NCBI RefSeq assembly: GCF_024171955.1
Contig: NZ_JAMTCS010000001.1
Location: 1-64,000 of the forward strand
DNA: 64,000 bases
Direction: 5' to 3'
Source of the DNA: Promicromonospora thailandica
Lineage (GTDB): Bacteria; Actinomycetota; Actinomycetes; Actinomycetales; Cellulomonadaceae
The position numbers and the translations under genes were made by a program. The notes below the pieces were generated by a model. That model saw nothing but the letters and a program-made list of their open reading frames with translations, was not told the origin of the DNA and ran no database searches. This document shows, piece after piece, positions 62,682 to 64,000 of this stretch. How positions within the stretch are numbered: position 1 is the stretch's first letter; each line of letters opens with the position of its first letter.

Positions 62682-63908
62682 ATGAACGAGACTGCAGCTG
62701 CCGCTGAACAGCGTGGCCGTGCCCTGCTGGAGCTCGGCCGGGGGCGGGAGGCGGAGCAGCAGTTCCGCACCGCGCTGGCCGTGACCCCTGACGATCCGGA
62801 CCTCCAGGCCCAGCTCGCTCAGGCGTTCCTGCTGCAGGACCGCTACCAGGAGGCGCACGACGCCAGTCGCGACGCCGTCGGCGCGGCGCCGGAGCACGCG
62901 TTCGCGTACTCGATCCTCTCGGCGTCGCTCGCCGGCCTCGAGCGCCTGCCCGAGGCGCACGCCGCCGTCCGGCAAGCTCTGGCGCTCGCGCCGCACGTCG
63001 CGGGACTGCACGTGCAGGAGGCCCGGGTGCTGCTGGCGCAGAAGAAGCCCACCGAGGCGCTGGCGAGCGTCGCGCAGGCACGCGCGCTCGACCCGGAGGA
63101 CGCCGACGCCACGGCGGTGCAGGCCGCCGTCCTGTTCGAGCTGCAGCGGTTCGGTGAGGCCGACGCGGCGGTGCACGAGGCGCTGAGCCTGGAGCCGGAG
63201 AACGTGGCGGCGCACCGCGTCAAGGGTCTCCTGGCGCTCCGGCGCGGTGGCGGCGCCTCCGCGGTGCAGGCGCACCGGACGGCGCTGCGCCTGGAGCCCA
63301 CGGACTCCGGTGCGCGCCAGGGCCTCTCGTTGTCGCTCAAGTCGCGCAACCCGCTCTACGGGCTCCTGCTGCGCTACAGCATGTGGCTGCAGGCGCAGCC
63401 GAAGGGCCTGCGGATCGGCATGGCCTTCGCGCCGATGATCCTGATCCGGGTGCTGCGCCCGTTCGAGGGTCAGCTGTGGGCGGGCGTGCTGCTCGGCCTC
63501 GTGATCGCGTCCGTCGTGCTCAGCTGGAGCCTCGAGCCGCTGATGAACACGGTGCTGCTGCTCAGCCGCGACCGGCACGTGCTCGGCCGTCCGGAGCGGC
63601 TGGCGACCTATTCTTACCTCGGTTTCGCAGGGGCCGGCATCGCCGTGCTCGTCGTGGGCCTGACGGCGAGCATCCCGTTCTTCTCGACGCTGGCGATCGG
63701 GCTCGGCCTGTGGGCGATGGCCACCGGCTCCGCCCATCTGGTCCGGCCGGGCCTCGTCCGGGTGCTGATCATCGGGGCCGGGGTCGCCGCCGTCCTCGCC
63801 GCGGTGGCGTTCGGCGGCACGCTGGCCGGTGTCGCCGGCCTGGCGGTCGCGGCGCTGGTGGTGCTGCTCGGCGGCGTCGCGGCGCTCTGGTTCACCGCCT
63901 TCGCCTGA
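62682..63908 (+). CDS. TPR-repeat protein with C-terminal membrane segments
   Basis: 408 residues from ATG 62682; an in-frame GTG at 62640 is the alternative. About six tetratricopeptide repeats fill residues 1-220 (for example GRALLELGRGREAEQQFRTALAVTPDDPD and ALSLEPENVAAHRVKGLLALRRGG). Five or six membrane segments then form the C-terminal half (from SMWLQAQPKGLRIGMAFAPMILIRVL to the end). The TPR part is cytoplasmic and would dock a partner at the membrane. Its divergent neighbour is a TPR-tagged AAA+ ATPase, the obvious candidate. Confidence 0.85.
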   Translation: MNETAAAAEQRGRALLELGRGREAEQQFRTALAVTPDDPDLQAQLAQAFLLQDRYQEAHDASRDAVGAAPEHAFAYSILSASLAGLERLPEAHAAVRQALALAPHVAGLHVQEARVLLAQKKPTEALASVAQARALDPEDADATAVQAAVLFELQRFGEADAAVHEALSLEPENVAAHRVKGLLALRRGGGASAVQAHRTALRLEPTDSGARQGLSLSLKSRNPLYGLLLRYSMWLQAQPKGLRIGMAFAPMILIRVLRPFEGQLWAGVLLGLVIASVVLSWSLEPLMNTVLLLSRDRHVLGRPERLATYSYLGFAGAGIAVLVVGLTASIPFFSTLAIGLGLWAMATGSAHLVRPGLVRVLIIGAGVAAVLAAVAFGGTLAGVAGLAVAALVVLLGGVAALWFTAFA

Positions 63909-64000
63909 CCGTTCACGGTGGACGACGGCGCAGTTCGCACGCAGTACCGCCTGCTGGACGCGGTCACGCCCCCTCCGCGCCGGTGACGGCCGCGGAGGGG
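63909..64000. other. Window end, no gene recognised
   Basis: 92 bp after the TPR membrane protein. I see no start codon with a convincing ribosome-binding site and no hairpin. Confidence 0.4.

Overview
The window is very GC-rich, with GC-rich third codon positions, frequent GTG starts, AAGGAG/AGGAGG ribosome-binding sites and ATGA/GTGA stop-start overlaps. Its contents (F420-type LLM oxidoreductase, SARP regulator, GH127 arabinofuranosidase, Tat-exported enzymes, MmyB-type XRE regulators) point to an actinobacterium. A polysaccharide-degrading member of the Micrococcales (Cellulomonas/Promicromonospora-like) is my inference. It reads as accessory and metabolic chromosome with two tRNAs, one IS3 remnant and three pseudogenes; I see no phage, CRISPR or rRNA.

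Layout. 1-4.6 kb: a 5'-truncated sigma factor fused to an anti-sigma zinc finger and a membrane segment, a Tat-exported glycosidase-like beta-propeller, a membrane protein and a TetR regulator. 4.6-14.2 kb: small-molecule metabolism (NAD-dependent dehydrogenase, amidohydrolase, PfpI-like protein, fumarate-lyase homologue coupled to an aldehyde dehydrogenase, zinc alcohol dehydrogenase) with two MmyB-type XRE regulators, one killed by an in-frame stop. 14.2-20.5 kb: a two-component system, then a MoxR-DUF58-VWA operon and a PDZ-less HtrA protease. 20.5-32.6 kb: regulator/oxidoreductase pairs (XRE/epimerase, MarR/aldo-keto reductase, MerR/LLM oxidoreductase) with visible operators, a secreted tripeptidyl aminopeptidase, an orphan histidine kinase and a dead ArsR gene. 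32.6-33.4 kb: tRNA-Pro and a cluster of large palindromic repeats.

33.4-47.5 kb holds two sugar-utilisation loci. The first (+) has a LacI regulator, a GH127 beta-L-arabinofuranosidase and an ABC importer (binding protein and two permeases); a promoter and a LacI-like operator lie ahead of the GH127 gene. The second (-) has a DeoR regulator, a Gfo/Idh oxidoreductase, a binding protein, two permeases and a secreted DUF4874/DUF4832 protein. Neither has its own ABC ATPase. Between them is an array of eight AGATCT-centred repeats with a 29-bp perfect hairpin. 47.6-49.1 kb: tRNA-Gly, an IS3 orfA remnant and two unknown genes.

49.3-57.8 kb is the most interesting part. A large SARP regulator (winged helix, BTAD, NB-ARC, TPR-like tail) sits among genes whose upstream regions carry the same unusual element: three NTCGAY hexamers repeated exactly every 11 bp. 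I found three complete triplets and one degenerate copy. They precede (a) a 49-codon ORF translationally coupled to a PaaK/CapK-like AMP-forming ligase and an alpha/beta hydrolase, (b) an FAD-linked oxidase, (c) a SRPBCC protein and (d) a Yx(FWY)xxD-type lipoprotein. This looks like a compact SARP-controlled biosynthetic or signalling cluster with a small peptide at its head. 57.8-64 kb: small membrane proteins, an unknown 89-residue protein, and a divergent pair of an AAA+ ATPase and a TPR membrane protein.
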